A stretch of 64,000 nt of DNA from NCBI GenBank assembly GCA_002281555.1, contig NCGJ01000002.1, positions 62,001 to 126,000 on the forward strand, written 5' to 3'. Each line of letters begins with the position of its first letter. The first letter of the stretch is position 1. A program made the position numbers and the translations under genes. This document shows, piece after piece, positions 1 to 8,979 of this stretch. This DNA comes from Hydrogenophilales bacterium 28-61-23. Its GTDB lineage: Bacteria > Pseudomonadota > Gammaproteobacteria > Burkholderiales > Thiobacillaceae. Under the pieces are notes generated by a model. The model searched no databases. It saw only the letters and a list, made by a program, of their open reading frames with translations, and was not told where the DNA came from.

Positions 1-1826
1 CCAAGGCTCAGGCCTATCTGGAAAGCTACCTGAAATTGCACCCCGACCATCCCGGCGCTCGCAAGATGCTCGGCTCGCTTTATCTAAGGGACAAGCAAAC
101 CGATGCCGCGATTACCGTGCTGGAAAGGGCGGCCAAGTTCGCCCCCAACGACCCGGACGTGCTTTCACTTCTAGCCGGCGCCTATCTGGCGAAAAATCAG
201 CACGCCAAGGCCGCCAACCTGCTGGAACAGGCTGGCGCGGCCGTCCAGCGCAAGCCCGAACTCACCGCCTCCCTGGGCTTCAGCCTGCTCGGTGTCGGCA
301 GAATTGACAGTGGCTTGCAGCACATTACACAGGCCTTCCGTCAGCGCCCCACCGATGGCCGCCTCGGCACCGCTCTGGTCATGTTGCACATTCAGCAGGG
401 CCAAACGCGTGAAGCTGTCGGCGTCGCCGAAGCACTGGTACGCGCCGGCAAGCAGCCAGCGCCTGCCTACAACCTGCTGGGGGTCGCCAAGGCCGCAGCC
501 AACGACCACAAGGGCGCTCGCGCCGCCTACGAAAAAGCGTTATCCCTCGATCCCCAAATGGATGCCGCCCGCCTCAACCTGGGCAGGCTGGAAACCGCGA
601 CCGGCCGTCTCGACGCGGCGCGCCAGCAGTATTCATTGCTCATCAAGCGCAATCCCCGCCACAGCCAGGCGCAATTCGAGCTAGCCAAGACGGACGCGGC
701 GGCAAACAAGCTGCCAGACGCCATCGGTCGCCTGGAAAAACTGCGCAGCGTCGATGCGGGCATGAATATCGCGCTCACCCTGGGAGATTATTACCTCGCC
801 AACAACCAGCCTGACAAAGCACTGGATCTCGCCCAGGATCTCAGTGGCCGCGACCCGGAGAATTTCCAGGTACTCTCACTGCTCGGGCGAAGCCATGCCG
901 CCAATGGCCGCAACGACATGGCCCGAGTTGCATTCAGCAACATGAGCAAGCAGGCGGGATTCAATATCGATCTACTAGCGGAAACCGCGCGCCTGCAACT
1001 GCGCCTGAACGATCTGGACGGTGCCGCGCAGAGCCTGAACAAGGCCCTCACAACGTCACCCAACAACCTGGCCATCAACCTGTTGCTGGCGGAGCGGGAT
1101 TTGCGCAAGGGTACGCCCGAGCAGGCGCAAAGCCGAGCCCAACAACTCACCGCCTTGCACCCAAACAGTGCCGAGCCTTACCGCCTGCTTGGCGATATCG
1201 CCAGCGCTGGCGGACGGCCGGCGGATGCCGTCCAGCACTATCGGGCCGCACTAAACAAATCGGATAGCGCCGACAACGCACTGCGGCTGTTCCGGAGCCA
1301 ACTCCAGGCCGGCGACCTGACGCACGCTATGGAGCTGCTTGAAGCCTGGAATCGGCGCCACCCCAATGTCGCGGCGACCCAACTCGCGCTGGCGGATGGA
1401 TGGCTGCGCGCCGGCAAGCTGGCTCAGGCCAGGGCGGCTTACGAGCGCCACCTCAAGCAGCACGGAGAACAAGCCCCCGCGCTTAATAATCTGGCCAACA
1501 TTCTGCTCCAGCAAGGCGACCGGGATGTCGCCTTGCGTTACGCCGAGCGCGCCTACCAGCTGACCCCGGAAAGTCCCATTACCAACGACACATTGGGCTG
1601 GATATTGGCGCAGAAGGGAGACAACACGCGGGCGTTACGCCATTTGCGCGATGCCCGTTTACGCGCGCCCAACAGCCCGGAAATCCACTATCACCTGGCC
1701 GTTGTTCTGCACCGGACCGGACGCCATTCCGAGGCCGGCAAAGAGCTGGAACTCGCCTTGAATCCCGGGACCGTTTTCGATGGCGCGGTTGAAGCCAGAC
1801 AATTACTGCAACAACTGAAACGTTGA
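1..1826 (+). CDS. prsT: PrsT-like TPR repeat protein (5' end outside window)
   Basis: The frame is open from the left edge (codons from base 3) to a stop at 1824-1826, giving 607 visible residues, so the start lies outside the window. Almost the whole visible length is tandem tetratricopeptide-type helix pairs with repeated patterns such as A-x3-Y-x-K-A-L-x-L-x-P and G-x2-L-x-A-x6. This size and repeat density, followed at once by a PEP-CTERM protein gene, fits the large TPR protein PrsT of the exosortase/PEP-CTERM systems, which is thought to act in envelope export of sorted proteins or exopolysaccharide. The lipoprotein or signal sequence that would confirm this is not visible. Another long TPR protein remains possible. 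Confidence 0.72.
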   Translation, partial: KAQAYLESYLKLHPDHPGARKMLGSLYLRDKQTDAAITVLERAAKFAPNDPDVLSLLAGAYLAKNQHAKAANLLEQAGAAVQRKPELTASLGFSLLGVGRIDSGLQHITQAFRQRPTDGRLGTALVMLHIQQGQTREAVGVAEALVRAGKQPAPAYNLLGVAKAAANDHKGARAAYEKALSLDPQMDAARLNLGRLETATGRLDAARQQYSLLIKRNPRHSQAQFELAKTDAAANKLPDAIGRLEKLRSVDAGMNIALTLGDYYLANNQPDKALDLAQDLSGRDPENFQVLSLLGRSHAANGRNDMARVAFSNMSKQAGFNIDLLAETARLQLRLNDLDGAAQSLNKALTTSPNNLAINLLLAERDLRKGTPEQAQSRAQQLTALHPNSAEPYRLLGDIASAGGRPADAVQHYRAALNKSDSADNALRLFRSQLQAGDLTHAMELLEAWNRRHPNVAATQLALADGWLRAGKLAQARAAYERHLKQHGEQAPALNNLANILLQQGDRDVALRYAERAYQLTPESPITNDTLGWILAQKGDNTRALRHLRDARLRAPNSPEIHYHLAVVLHRTGRHSEAGKELELALNPGTVFDGAVEARQLLQQLKR

Positions 1827-1864
1827 CGTCGCGCCTCGAATGCGCCGAGCGTTCATGCGCTTTG

Positions 1865-1881
1865 TGTCGAATTTCTTGACA
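1865..1881. promoter_or_regulatory. Imperfect dyad, possible activator site upstream of the sigma-54 promoter
   Basis: A 17-bp imperfect palindrome has the arms TGTC and GACA plus one further matched inner pair. It lies about 75 bp upstream of the -24 element of the promoter at 1954-1969. Sigma-54 promoters need an upstream enhancer-binding protein, and PrsR is the usual one in PEP-CTERM systems. Assigning this dyad to PrsR is a guess from position only. Confidence 0.25.
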
Positions 1882-1953
1882 TCAAAATGCAATGTACAAA
1901 CGGGCCTCTCCATAACAGACTGATTTTATTGGAATAACTTAGGTAAAAAAAGT

Positions 1954-1969
1954 TGGCATTAGATTTGCT
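1954..1969 (+). promoter_or_regulatory. Sigma-54 (-24/-12) promoter of the PEP-CTERM gene
   Basis: The sequence TTGGCATTAGATTTGCT has GG at 1955-1956 and GC at 1967-1968, separated by exactly 10 bases, as in the RpoN consensus TGGCAC-N5-TTGCW. The predicted start of transcription is near 1980, leaving a short leader with the ribosome site AAGGAAG at 1996-2002 before the ATG at 2007. Genes for PEP-CTERM proteins are known to be controlled by sigma-54 and the PrsK/PrsR pair. Confidence 0.75.
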
Positions 1970-2006
1970 AAAAGGCAAACAAGCCCAACAAATCTAAGGA
2001 AGCGTC

Positions 2007-2933
2007 ATGAAACGGTTTTCCACCTCCACGTTGTTTGCAGCACTCGCTCTGGCATTGGCCTCTCCCGCAATGGCACTGACCTGGAGCGCCTCTACCGTTG
2101 ATCCCAATCCGGCCGCTGACTACACGAATTCCGCCGGTAACACCCTGGATGTCGGCAGTTCCGATTCCGTGACCGCCGGCGGCGTGACCGTCAAGGCAAC
2201 CGCCTGGGCCAACACCAACCAATCTGGCGTGCTCAACGAAACCACTGTAGGGACGACAACGAACAATCTGTCCAACAAACTGGAATCGGCGTACCTGGCC
2301 TTCTATTCCGGTTCTGGCTATGGCGCCGCCAACCGGGATAAAACGGCATTAAATGCGACAACCGGAGACGCGAACGAAGGCAACTCTCCCGAACACGCGC
2401 TTGATAACCAGGGTCGCTACGACTCCATTTTGTATTCGTTCACCGGCGCCGCCAATGGCATCGCCCTCTCATCCGTATCGACAGGATGGGTTAGCGGGGA
2501 TTCCGATATCAGCGTGTGGGCCTTCACCGGCGGCGCGAGCACCTCAACCGACCTGACCGGCACGACCTACGGCAACCTGGGGGCGGGTTGGAGCTTGGTC
2601 GGCCATTATGATGGCGGCGCATCGGCCGGCACCATCACGGTCAATACGGGAAACATCAGCTCGAGTTATTGGCTGATTGGCGCTTACGTACCACTCACCG
2701 GAACCTGCTCCAAGAGCAATGGCACTACCGGTGGCACCTGTGACAGCAGTGATGACTATATGAAGGTTCTCTCGGTGAGCGGTTCTGTCGCGACCTGTAC
2801 CAGCAATCCCAATGCTCCCGGCTGCGGTGGCGGTGGCGGTGGCGGCAACGTCCCCGAACCCGCCACGCTGGGCCTGTTGGGACTCGGACTGCTGGGCATG
2901 AGCCAAGCGCGCCGCATACGGAAGCAAGGCTGA
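2007..2933 (+). CDS. PEP-CTERM sorting domain protein
   Basis: This 308-residue protein has an N-terminal Sec signal peptide (about residues 1-23, ending SPAMA) and a classic PEP-CTERM tail. The tail is a run of seven or more glycines, then VPEPATLGLLGLGLLG as the hydrophobic segment, then a short basic end with Arg-Arg and Arg-Lys-Gln. Exosortase cuts at this motif. The mature part is rich in Ser, Thr, Gly, Asn and Asp and resembles no enzyme I recognise; it is probably a secreted or surface structural protein. A C-terminal Cys pair lies before the glycine run. The start is fixed by the signal peptide and by AAGGAAG five bases before the ATG. A sigma-54 promoter precedes it and a symmetric terminator follows. 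Confidence 0.9.
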   Translation: MKRFSTSTLFAALALALASPAMALTWSASTVDPNPAADYTNSAGNTLDVGSSDSVTAGGVTVKATAWANTNQSGVLNETTVGTTTNNLSNKLESAYLAFYSGSGYGAANRDKTALNATTGDANEGNSPEHALDNQGRYDSILYSFTGAANGIALSSVSTGWVSGDSDISVWAFTGGASTSTDLTGTTYGNLGAGWSLVGHYDGGASAGTITVNTGNISSSYWLIGAYVPLTGTCSKSNGTTGGTCDSSDDYMKVLSVSGSVATCTSNPNAPGCGGGGGGGNVPEPATLGLLGLGLLGMSQARRIRKQG

Positions 2934-2960
2934 ACACCATAACGCCAGCGCTCTGCCAAG

Positions 2961-2996
2961 CATAAAAAACGCCACTTTTATGTGGCGTTTTTTATG
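2961..2996. terminator. Bidirectional rho-independent terminator
   Basis: An almost perfect hairpin (arms ATAAAAAACGCCAC and GTGGCGTTTTTTAT, loop TTTTAT) has an A-tract on one side and a T-tract on the other. It can therefore terminate both the PEP-CTERM gene on plus and the convergent topB operon on minus. Its end overlaps the last bases of the minus-strand gene at 2992. Confidence 0.85.
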
Positions 2997-3378
2997 CCCG
3001 TTCACCCCGCAACACCCCCTCGATGTCGGATTCCTTGACAGGCAGGGTAAGCGCCGCATCGATACGGAAACGCTGGCGCAGACGTTCCAAGGCGTGTTCG
3101 TGGGCAGCTTCGTAAAGCACCACGACTTTGACATCTTTATGGGACTGGGCGGCCGCCAATAACGATTCCAGATTACTGACCCGGTCACGAAAATCCGGTT
3201 GATAGTAGAAGTCGGCGACGATCACCGCCGGTTTTTCCTTGCGCATCTGGCCGATCGCCTTGCGCACTGCGAATTCGGTCAGCACCCGATACCCCAGACG
3301 CTCGTAAACCAGGCGCAAATTGGGATAACCGAGCAGCTCGATGACCGATAACAAAACCGGGGCGTCGGTCTGCGTCAT
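2992..3378 (-). CDS. Small unknown protein, receiver-like alpha/beta fold
   Basis: This 128-residue soluble protein has no signal peptide. The pattern of alternating hydrophobic strands and helices (VLLSVIELL, KPAVIVADF, VKVVVLYE, IDAALTLPVKESDIEGVL) recalls a response-regulator receiver domain, with an Asp near residue 56 at the end of the third strand and a late TLPVK similar to the receiver's conserved lysine region. It has no output domain. It is the last gene of the lysM-dprA-smg-topB direction, 44 bp after topB, and ends in the shared terminator. Its function is unknown; a degenerate receiver is an inference from pattern only. Confidence 0.6.
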   Translation of the reverse strand: MTQTDAPVLLSVIELLGYPNLRLVYERLGYRVLTEFAVRKAIGQMRKEKPAVIVADFYYQPDFRDRVSNLESLLAAAQSHKDVKVVVLYEAAHEHALERLRQRFRIDAALTLPVKESDIEGVLRGERA

Positions 3379-3422
3379 CTATCGACACCGATAAGCACGC
3401 GCTCCATGCGGGGCGACGCGGC

Positions 3423-6086
3423 CTATTTGGCTGCCGCCTTGATCGCCAGCAACTCAATCGCCTGTTCCAGGGTCACGGCGTCCGGATCCATCTCCTTGGG
3501 CAGGGTGGCGTTGAGCTTACCGTGCTGGACATAAGGCCCGTAACGGCCGGATTTCAGGGTAACTGGTTTGCCGTCGGCGGGGTGCGCACCGATTTCCTTG
3601 CCCGGAGCGGGCGCGGCGCGTTTGGCCGCGCCTTCCGCGCGCGGTTCGAATTCGAAACCGACCTTGCCCGCCTTGTCGCGCACCAGAAAAGCTGAGAATT
3701 TGCGCTTGGTGCGGGCGGAGACGAAACCGGTCAACAGCTCGGTCTTACCTTCGGCGAGCAGTTTCTGCATCTGCGCGCGCTCGATCGGCTGTTGCAGAAT
3801 CAGCTTGCCACTGCGGAAATCGCACGCTTTTTCCGGCCCGACACTGCGTTCGCAAACGAAGGAATTGCCGTGCTCGTAAACCGCCGCGCCGCACTTGGGA
3901 CACGCGCCCAGGCTTTCCTGGCCGGAGAAGTCCACCGGCGCGGCTTCCTCGCCTTCGCGCGGCTGGCCGAAGTCGAACTCGGGCGACTTGTCGTCGTTGA
4001 GGCGAATCTCGGCATCGAACGGACGCCCCATCTTGTTCCTGAAACCGGTCAGCGGGCCGATCTTGCCGGTGCTCAACAGGGCTTCCATTTCGGCCACCTC
4101 GAACTGGCGACCGGCGACGATCTTCCAGGCGCTCCAGTCGCAGGCCTGGCAGGCGAATTTCTTGTAGTTCTCTTTCACCACGCCGCCGCATTTCGGGCAG
4201 GGCGTCCGCAAGATCGCGAAATCGCCCGGCACGGTGTCTGACTCATAGCGCTTGGCGCGGTCGACGATGTCCTGGGTCAGCGCGGCGATGTGTCCCATGA
4301 ACTCGTCGCGCGAGAGCTTGCCGCGTTCCATCTGGGCCAGTTTGTATTCCCAGCCGCCGGTCAGTTCGGGCGAGGTCAATTCCTTGACGCCGAGTCCGCG
4401 CAGCAAGGTAATCAGCGAAAAGGCCTTGGCGGTCGGGATCAGATCGCGGCCTTCTCGATGCATGTAAACCTCGGAAATCAGGTTCTCGATGATCTGCGCC
4501 CGTGTCGCCGGGGTGCCGAGGCCGCGCCCCGCCATCGCCGCGCGCAGTTCCTCGTCCTCGATCATCTTGCCCGCGCCTTCCATCGCGGACAGCAAGGTGG
4601 CTTCGTTGAAGCGAGCCGGCGGACGGGTGAAGGCGGCCTTGATGTCGACCGATTTGGTCGCGAGCGTTTCGCCGGGAACGATGGGCGTCAGGGAAGGGCC
4701 GCCGGCCTCGTCATCCTCGACTACCGCCTCTTTGCCGTAAACCGCCAGCCAGCCCGGGTTCACCAACACCTTGCCTTCGGTCTTGAAGGCATGCTCAACG
4801 ATGCGGGTGACGCGGGTCGTCACCGAGTACTCCGCCGCCGGGTAGAACACCGCCAGGAAACGCCGGGTGACCAGGTCGTACAGCTTCTGTTCGATTTCAT
4901 TCAAGGACTTGGGCGCGTTGCCGGTCGGAATGATGGCGAAGTGATCGGAAATCTTGGCGTTGTTGAAGATGCGCTTGTTTTGAGTAACCCAGTTCTTTTC
5001 CAGAATGGTCGCGGCCAGCGGCGCATATTCCTCGGGCAGGTTGGCCAGCACCTCCTTGACCGTGGGCAGGTAATCCTCCGGCAGCGCGCGCGCGTCGGTC
5101 CGCGGATAGGTCAGCACCTTATGCTTTTCGTACAGCGCCTGCGCCAGTCCCAGCGTGGTCTTGGCGGAAAAGCCGAAGCGGCCATTGGCTTCGCGCTGCA
5201 GGCTGGTCAGATCGTAGAGCAACGGCGACAGCTGGCTGGTCGGCTTGGTCTCTTCCGTGGCTTTAGCCGGCTGGTCCAGACAGGCGGCGCGGATTGTTTC
5301 GGCGCTCGGTTGCCGCCATAAACGATAGGCGGTGGCGTGTTCGTCGTCGTCCACCTTCTTGAACTTTTCATCGAACCAGCGCCCGACGTATTCGCCCTTG
5401 CCGCCGGCAAAGCGCGCTTCCAGTTCCCAGTAGGCGCGCGGCACGAACTTGCGGATGCGTTCTTCGCGTTCGACCACGATGGCCAGCGTCGGCGTCTGCA
5501 CGCGACCGACCGTGGTCAGGTGAAAACCGCCGGTCTTGGAGTTGAAGGCGGTCATGGCGCGGGTGCCATTGATGCCGATCAGCCAATCGCTTTCCGCGCG
5601 GCTGATCGCGGCGGCGCGCAGGCCGGCCATTTCCTCGCCCGCGCGCAGGCCGGCGAAACCGTCGCGAATGGCGCCCTGCGTCATCGATTGCAACCACAGA
5701 CGGCGCACCGGTTTCTTGGTCGCGCTGTGCTGGGCGATGTAGTTGAAGATCAGCTCGCCCTCGCGCCCCGCGTCGCAGGCGTTGATCAGGCCATCGACAT
5801 CCTTGCGCTTGATCAGCCGGGTCAGCATTTTCAGGCGGTCTTCGGTCTTTTCGACCGGCTTCAGCGCGAAATGCGGCGGAATCACCGGCAAATTCGCGAA
5901 CGACCACTTGCCGCGTTTGACCTCGAACTCCTCCGGCAAAGTCAGTTCGAGCAGGTGACCGACGGCGGAAGACAGCACGTAATGCTCGGACTCGAAATAG
6001 TCCTTTTCCTTCTGGAAGCCGCCTAGCGCCCGGGCAATATCCTGCGCGACCGAGGGCTTCTCGGCGATGATGAGTTGTTTGGACAC
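3423..6086 (-). CDS. topB: DNA topoisomerase III (type IA)
   Basis: This is a type IA topoisomerase that decatenates and relaxes DNA through a 5'-phosphotyrosine. The Toprim domain starts immediately (LIIAEKPSVAQDIARALGG) and carries the acidic DAGREGELIF segment. The catalytic tyrosine lies in VLTYPRTDARALPEDY. At the C-terminus are two Cys-containing zinc-ribbon-like blocks (CPKCGGVVKENYKKFACQAC and CPKCGAAVYEHG...C), followed by lysine-rich repeats, making about 887 residues, longer than E. coli TopB. I chose the GTG start at 6084-6086, giving VSKQLIIAEKP, because the frame upstream reads back into smg and looks non-coding. It lies in the dprA-smg-topB order typical of beta- and gammaproteobacteria. 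Confidence 0.93.
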   Translation of the reverse strand: MSKQLIIAEKPSVAQDIARALGGFQKEKDYFESEHYVLSSAVGHLLELTLPEEFEVKRGKWSFANLPVIPPHFALKPVEKTEDRLKMLTRLIKRKDVDGLINACDAGREGELIFNYIAQHSATKKPVRRLWLQSMTQGAIRDGFAGLRAGEEMAGLRAAAISRAESDWLIGINGTRAMTAFNSKTGGFHLTTVGRVQTPTLAIVVEREERIRKFVPRAYWELEARFAGGKGEYVGRWFDEKFKKVDDDEHATAYRLWRQPSAETIRAACLDQPAKATEETKPTSQLSPLLYDLTSLQREANGRFGFSAKTTLGLAQALYEKHKVLTYPRTDARALPEDYLPTVKEVLANLPEEYAPLAATILEKNWVTQNKRIFNNAKISDHFAIIPTGNAPKSLNEIEQKLYDLVTRRFLAVFYPAAEYSVTTRVTRIVEHAFKTEGKVLVNPGWLAVYGKEAVVEDDEAGGPSLTPIVPGETLATKSVDIKAAFTRPPARFNEATLLSAMEGAGKMIEDEELRAAMAGRGLGTPATRAQIIENLISEVYMHREGRDLIPTAKAFSLITLLRGLGVKELTSPELTGGWEYKLAQMERGKLSRDEFMGHIAALTQDIVDRAKRYESDTVPGDFAILRTPCPKCGGVVKENYKKFACQACDWSAWKIVAGRQFEVAEMEALLSTGKIGPLTGFRNKMGRPFDAEIRLNDDKSPEFDFGQPREGEEAAPVDFSGQESLGACPKCGAAVYEHGNSFVCERSVGPEKACDFRSGKLILQQPIERAQMQKLLAEGKTELLTGFVSARTKRKFSAFLVRDKAGKVGFEFEPRAEGAAKRAAPAPGKEIGAHPADGKPVTLKSGRYGPYVQHGKLNATLPKEMDPDAVTLEQAIELLAIKAAAK

Positions 6087-6093
6087 AGAATGA

Positions 6094-6591
6094 TCAGTGC
6101 AAGGTGGGCTGCCAAGCGCCGTCTCGAACGCCGTCTTCAGCGTCTTCGTCGGCGAACTCTTCACTGCCGCGCACCAGGTCCTCAAGCCAGAGCACGTCAC
6201 CGGCGCCCTTCAGCTTCCATAACGCCAGCAGCGCGATCCATTTGATGCGGTCGGCCGAGATTTCCGCGTCGGTCAACGCCAGCGCGCGGTCGATGATCCA
6301 TTCACGCGCCTGCACCGAGAGCAGTCCGGAACCTTCGAGGAAAGTCAAAAAGCCGCGGCCTTCGGTAGCCAATCGGCCCATTTCCTCATCGTTGTAAATA
6401 CGCATGCCCGGGTGGCTGTCGGAACCTTCTTCGACGGCCAGATCGTCAAGCGCCGCGAGCCAGTCGAGCGCTTCGCCGATCGCGTCGTCTTCAAAGCCGA
6501 CCGCTGAAAGCTTGCGTGAAAGATGCTCCGCATCCGGGAAATGTTCGGACAAAAAATAGGTGTCGTAGAGATATAGAAGAATGTCGAACAT
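6094..6591 (-). CDS. smg: Smg family protein (DUF494)
   Basis: This 165-residue acidic protein starts MFDILLYLYDTYF and has a helical SEHFPDAEHLSRKLSAVGFE region, which is the Smg/DUF494 family signature. It sits between dprA and topB as in many proteobacteria. Its biochemical role is not established. It begins 2 bp after dprA ends and its stop lies 7 bp before the topB GTG, so the three are likely co-translated. Confidence 0.9.
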   Translation of the reverse strand: MFDILLYLYDTYFLSEHFPDAEHLSRKLSAVGFEDDAIGEALDWLAALDDLAVEEGSDSHPGMRIYNDEEMGRLATEGRGFLTFLEGSGLLSVQAREWIIDRALALTDAEISADRIKWIALLALWKLKGAGDVLWLEDLVRGSEEFADEDAEDGVRDGAWQPTLH

Positions 6592-6593
6592 CG

Positions 6594-7694
6594 TCAGAAT
6601 AGTCGTTGATAAAGACCGCCCGGTAACTTGGCGACAGTGCCATCCAACTCGGCCGCGAGAAGCTTGACCGAGACATCCTCCACCGTCAAGCCAAGCCGGC
6701 CCGCCAATTGATCGAGGATCAACGGGCCGCCGGCAAGCATTTCCAGCAAGACATCGCCGGCGCCGTCCGGCGTCGAGCCCGGGCTGGCGGCGGACGAAGC
6801 GGCGCCCCCCCGTGCCGGCAGCACGCCGGCCAATTCCTCCAGCACATCGGCCGCCGATTCAACCAGTTTTGCGCCTTGCTTGATCAACCGGTGGCAACCT
6901 TTCGCCAGGGTGGAATGAATCGAGCCGGGCAGCGCAAAAACGTCGCGGCCCTGTTCCGAGGCCAGGCGCGCGGTAATCAACGAACCGCTTTCCAGCGCCG
7001 CCTCAATCACCAATACCCCCAGGCTCATGCCGCTGATGATGCGATTACGGCGCGGAAAGTGGCCGCTCTTGGGCGGCGTGCCGACTGGAAACTCGGAAAC
7101 CAGGGCGCCTTCCGCCGCGAGCCGATGCGCCAGCGTCTTGTTGCGCGCCGGATACACCCGATCCAGCCCGGTGCCGACCACGGCGACGCTGCTCGCCAAC
7201 CCGGCCAGGCCGCCGGCATGCGCGGCGGCGTCGATGCCCAGAGCCAGGCCGCTGACGATGGTCAGGCCGGCTTCCGACAAGGCCTGAGCGAACGCCTCGG
7301 CATCGCGCAAGCCTTGTGGCGAGGCGTGGCGACTGCCGACGATGGCCAGCATCGGACGCGACAGCCAGGCCGGATCGCCTTTGACGTAGAGCCAGGCCGG
7401 CGGCGCGGCCAGATCGCGCAAGGCCGCCGGATAGGCCGGATCGAGCCAGGTGATCAGATGGTTATCCGGCTGCGCCAGCCAATCGAGGCCGGGCTGTAGC
7501 AATGCTGCGTCAACGCCCTGTGCAATGGCGCGCGCCAGGGACTTGCCGACCACGGACTCGAGTTGCGCGCCGCTCGCGGCCAGAATCTGTTCCGGGCCGG
7601 CGTAGGCCTGAAGCAAACGTTGCGCGGCATCCGGCCCAAGGCCGGGGATCGCCTCAAGCGTCAGCCAGAGTTTGGCGTCAGTGGGTGCGGACAA
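6594..7694 (-). CDS. dprA: DNA processing protein DprA
   Basis: DprA binds incoming single-stranded DNA and loads RecA during natural transformation. An N-terminal helix-hairpin-like segment (IPGLGPDAAQRLLQAY) is followed by the Rossmann-like DprA core with IVGSRHASPQG, ALGIDAAAH, VYPARN and SEFPVGT. A C-terminal winged-helix domain (residues about 300-366) ends LPGGLYQRLF. The 366-residue length is normal. The start is uncertain: the codon at 7692-7694 is TTG with no clear ribosome site. It lies 28 bp downstream of the LysM gene, so it is probably in that operon. Confidence 0.93.
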   Translation of the reverse strand: MSAPTDAKLWLTLEAIPGLGPDAAQRLLQAYAGPEQILAASGAQLESVVGKSLARAIAQGVDAALLQPGLDWLAQPDNHLITWLDPAYPAALRDLAAPPAWLYVKGDPAWLSRPMLAIVGSRHASPQGLRDAEAFAQALSEAGLTIVSGLALGIDAAAHAGGLAGLASSVAVVGTGLDRVYPARNKTLAHRLAAEGALVSEFPVGTPPKSGHFPRRNRIISGMSLGVLVIEAALESGSLITARLASEQGRDVFALPGSIHSTLAKGCHRLIKQGAKLVESAADVLEELAGVLPARGGAASSAASPGSTPDGAGDVLLEMLAGGPLILDQLAGRLGLTVEDVSVKLLAAELDGTVAKLPGGLYQRLF

Positions 7695-7722
7695 TTCGGC
7701 TCAAGACGAACAAGCGCCGGAG

Positions 7723-8835
7723 TCAGGGATTGCGCGCCGCATCGCCCACCGCCACCGGTTCGACGCTTTTCATGACCAAGGCGTAAGCCACCTTGTTGAA
7801 CACGCGGTAAACGAACACCAGGCCATTCCGGGTCTCCGGCAACGCGGCCTTGTCTTGTTTGTCCTGCTTGCAGTCCTCGGCATGGCCGCGTCCGCCGCCG
7901 GCCAGGAAAGCGATTTTGTCGGCCCGGATGCATTTCGGATCGGCCACCGAACGCCCGGCGCGGAACAGCGCCAGGACATGGCCTTCTTCCAGGCCGTCGC
8001 GCGCGCCTTTATCCAGCACCACCGTCATCCAGGTGCTGGCATAAAGCGGGCCGCCCAGGGCGGAAACCACCTTGGCCTGGATGGGTTGGCCCGGCGCATG
8101 CGGCATGTACTGCGGCGGCTCGATTTTCCAGGCCGGCACCAAGCGATCCCGTTCCAGCACTTCCTGTTCGGTACGCAGGATGCGCACGACTTGCGGATCT
8201 CCCGGCGTTTCCGTGCGCGCGTCGGCGATATGGATCATTTCGTAGGCCAGAATTTCTTTCGGGTTGTCCGGGTTCTTCAACGCCTGGCCCAGGCGCACCA
8301 CTCTCCAGTCGACGGTATCGGCCTCCGCCTTGCTGGCGTAGACCCGGTCGCCGGGGCCGAACATCACGCGGGCATCGCTGGAGCCGAGAATCAGCGGCGC
8401 CTTGGCCAGATCGGCCGGGTCGCCGACGCCGCCCTTGCTCAGCAAGGGCGCAATGGCGCCGACTGGAATCGCCGGAATGCCGGACTCTTTGATGACGATG
8501 GGTTCGCCACGCACCGATGGGGACAGTTTGACGATCTGGTTCGCGCTATTCGTTTCCAGGCGCAGGCGCGGCTGGCCGCCTTCCATGCTCAGCAGAACGA
8601 CATCGCCGGGATAAATCAGATGCGGGTTCTTGATCTGCTCCTTGTTGAATCCCCAGACCTCCGGCCATTTCCACGGATCTTTCAGGAATTTCTCGGAGAT
8701 ATCCCACAGCGTGTCGCCCTTGACCACGACATGGCGCTCGGGCGCTTGTTCCTGGAGACGGATTTCATCGGCCTGGAGCGGAACGCTGAGGGCAGAACTC
8801 AAACCCAAAGCGGCGATCAATATCAAAGTACGCAT
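7723..8835 (-). CDS. LysM domain secreted protein
   Basis: This 370-residue exported protein has a signal peptide (MRTLILIAALGLSSALSVPLQA). A LysM peptidoglycan-binding domain follows (about residues 35-85: VVVKGDTLWDISEKFL, then NPHLIYPGDVVLL). The rest is a beta-rich region of unknown function with DGLEEGHVLALFR near the end. It is the usual LysM gene upstream of dprA in betaproteobacteria and is likely anchored to the cell wall. I chose the ATG at 8833-8835 because AAGGGC sits just before it and the signal peptide starts there; the open frame reaches 8895. It is divergent from def. Confidence 0.88.
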   Translation of the reverse strand: MRTLILIAALGLSSALSVPLQADEIRLQEQAPERHVVVKGDTLWDISEKFLKDPWKWPEVWGFNKEQIKNPHLIYPGDVVLLSMEGGQPRLRLETNSANQIVKLSPSVRGEPIVIKESGIPAIPVGAIAPLLSKGGVGDPADLAKAPLILGSSDARVMFGPGDRVYASKAEADTVDWRVVRLGQALKNPDNPKEILAYEMIHIADARTETPGDPQVVRILRTEQEVLERDRLVPAWKIEPPQYMPHAPGQPIQAKVVSALGGPLYASTWMTVVLDKGARDGLEEGHVLALFRAGRSVADPKCIRADKIAFLAGGGRGHAEDCKQDKQDKAALPETRNGLVFVYRVFNKVAYALVMKSVEPVAVGDAARNP

Positions 8836-8883
8836 GTTTCTGCCCTTCATGGATGTCGGCGGAGAGTCACTAAACTTCCGGCC

Positions 8884-8912
8884 GTTATAATTCAAACCGG
8901 AAAAAGCTTAAA
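8884..8912 (-). promoter_or_regulatory. Candidate sigma-70 promoter for the lysM-dprA operon
   Basis: On the minus strand, TTTAAG (8907-8912) and TATAAC (8884-8889) are spaced by exactly 17 bases, placing a start near 8877, about 40 bases before the ATG. The -35 box is a weak match, so this is only a candidate. Confidence 0.35.
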
Positions 8913-8979
8913 CCACTTTGCTGGAATTTGACTTTTCAAGCCTCATATTTAGCCCCGATACCAAGCATCGACTACGCAC

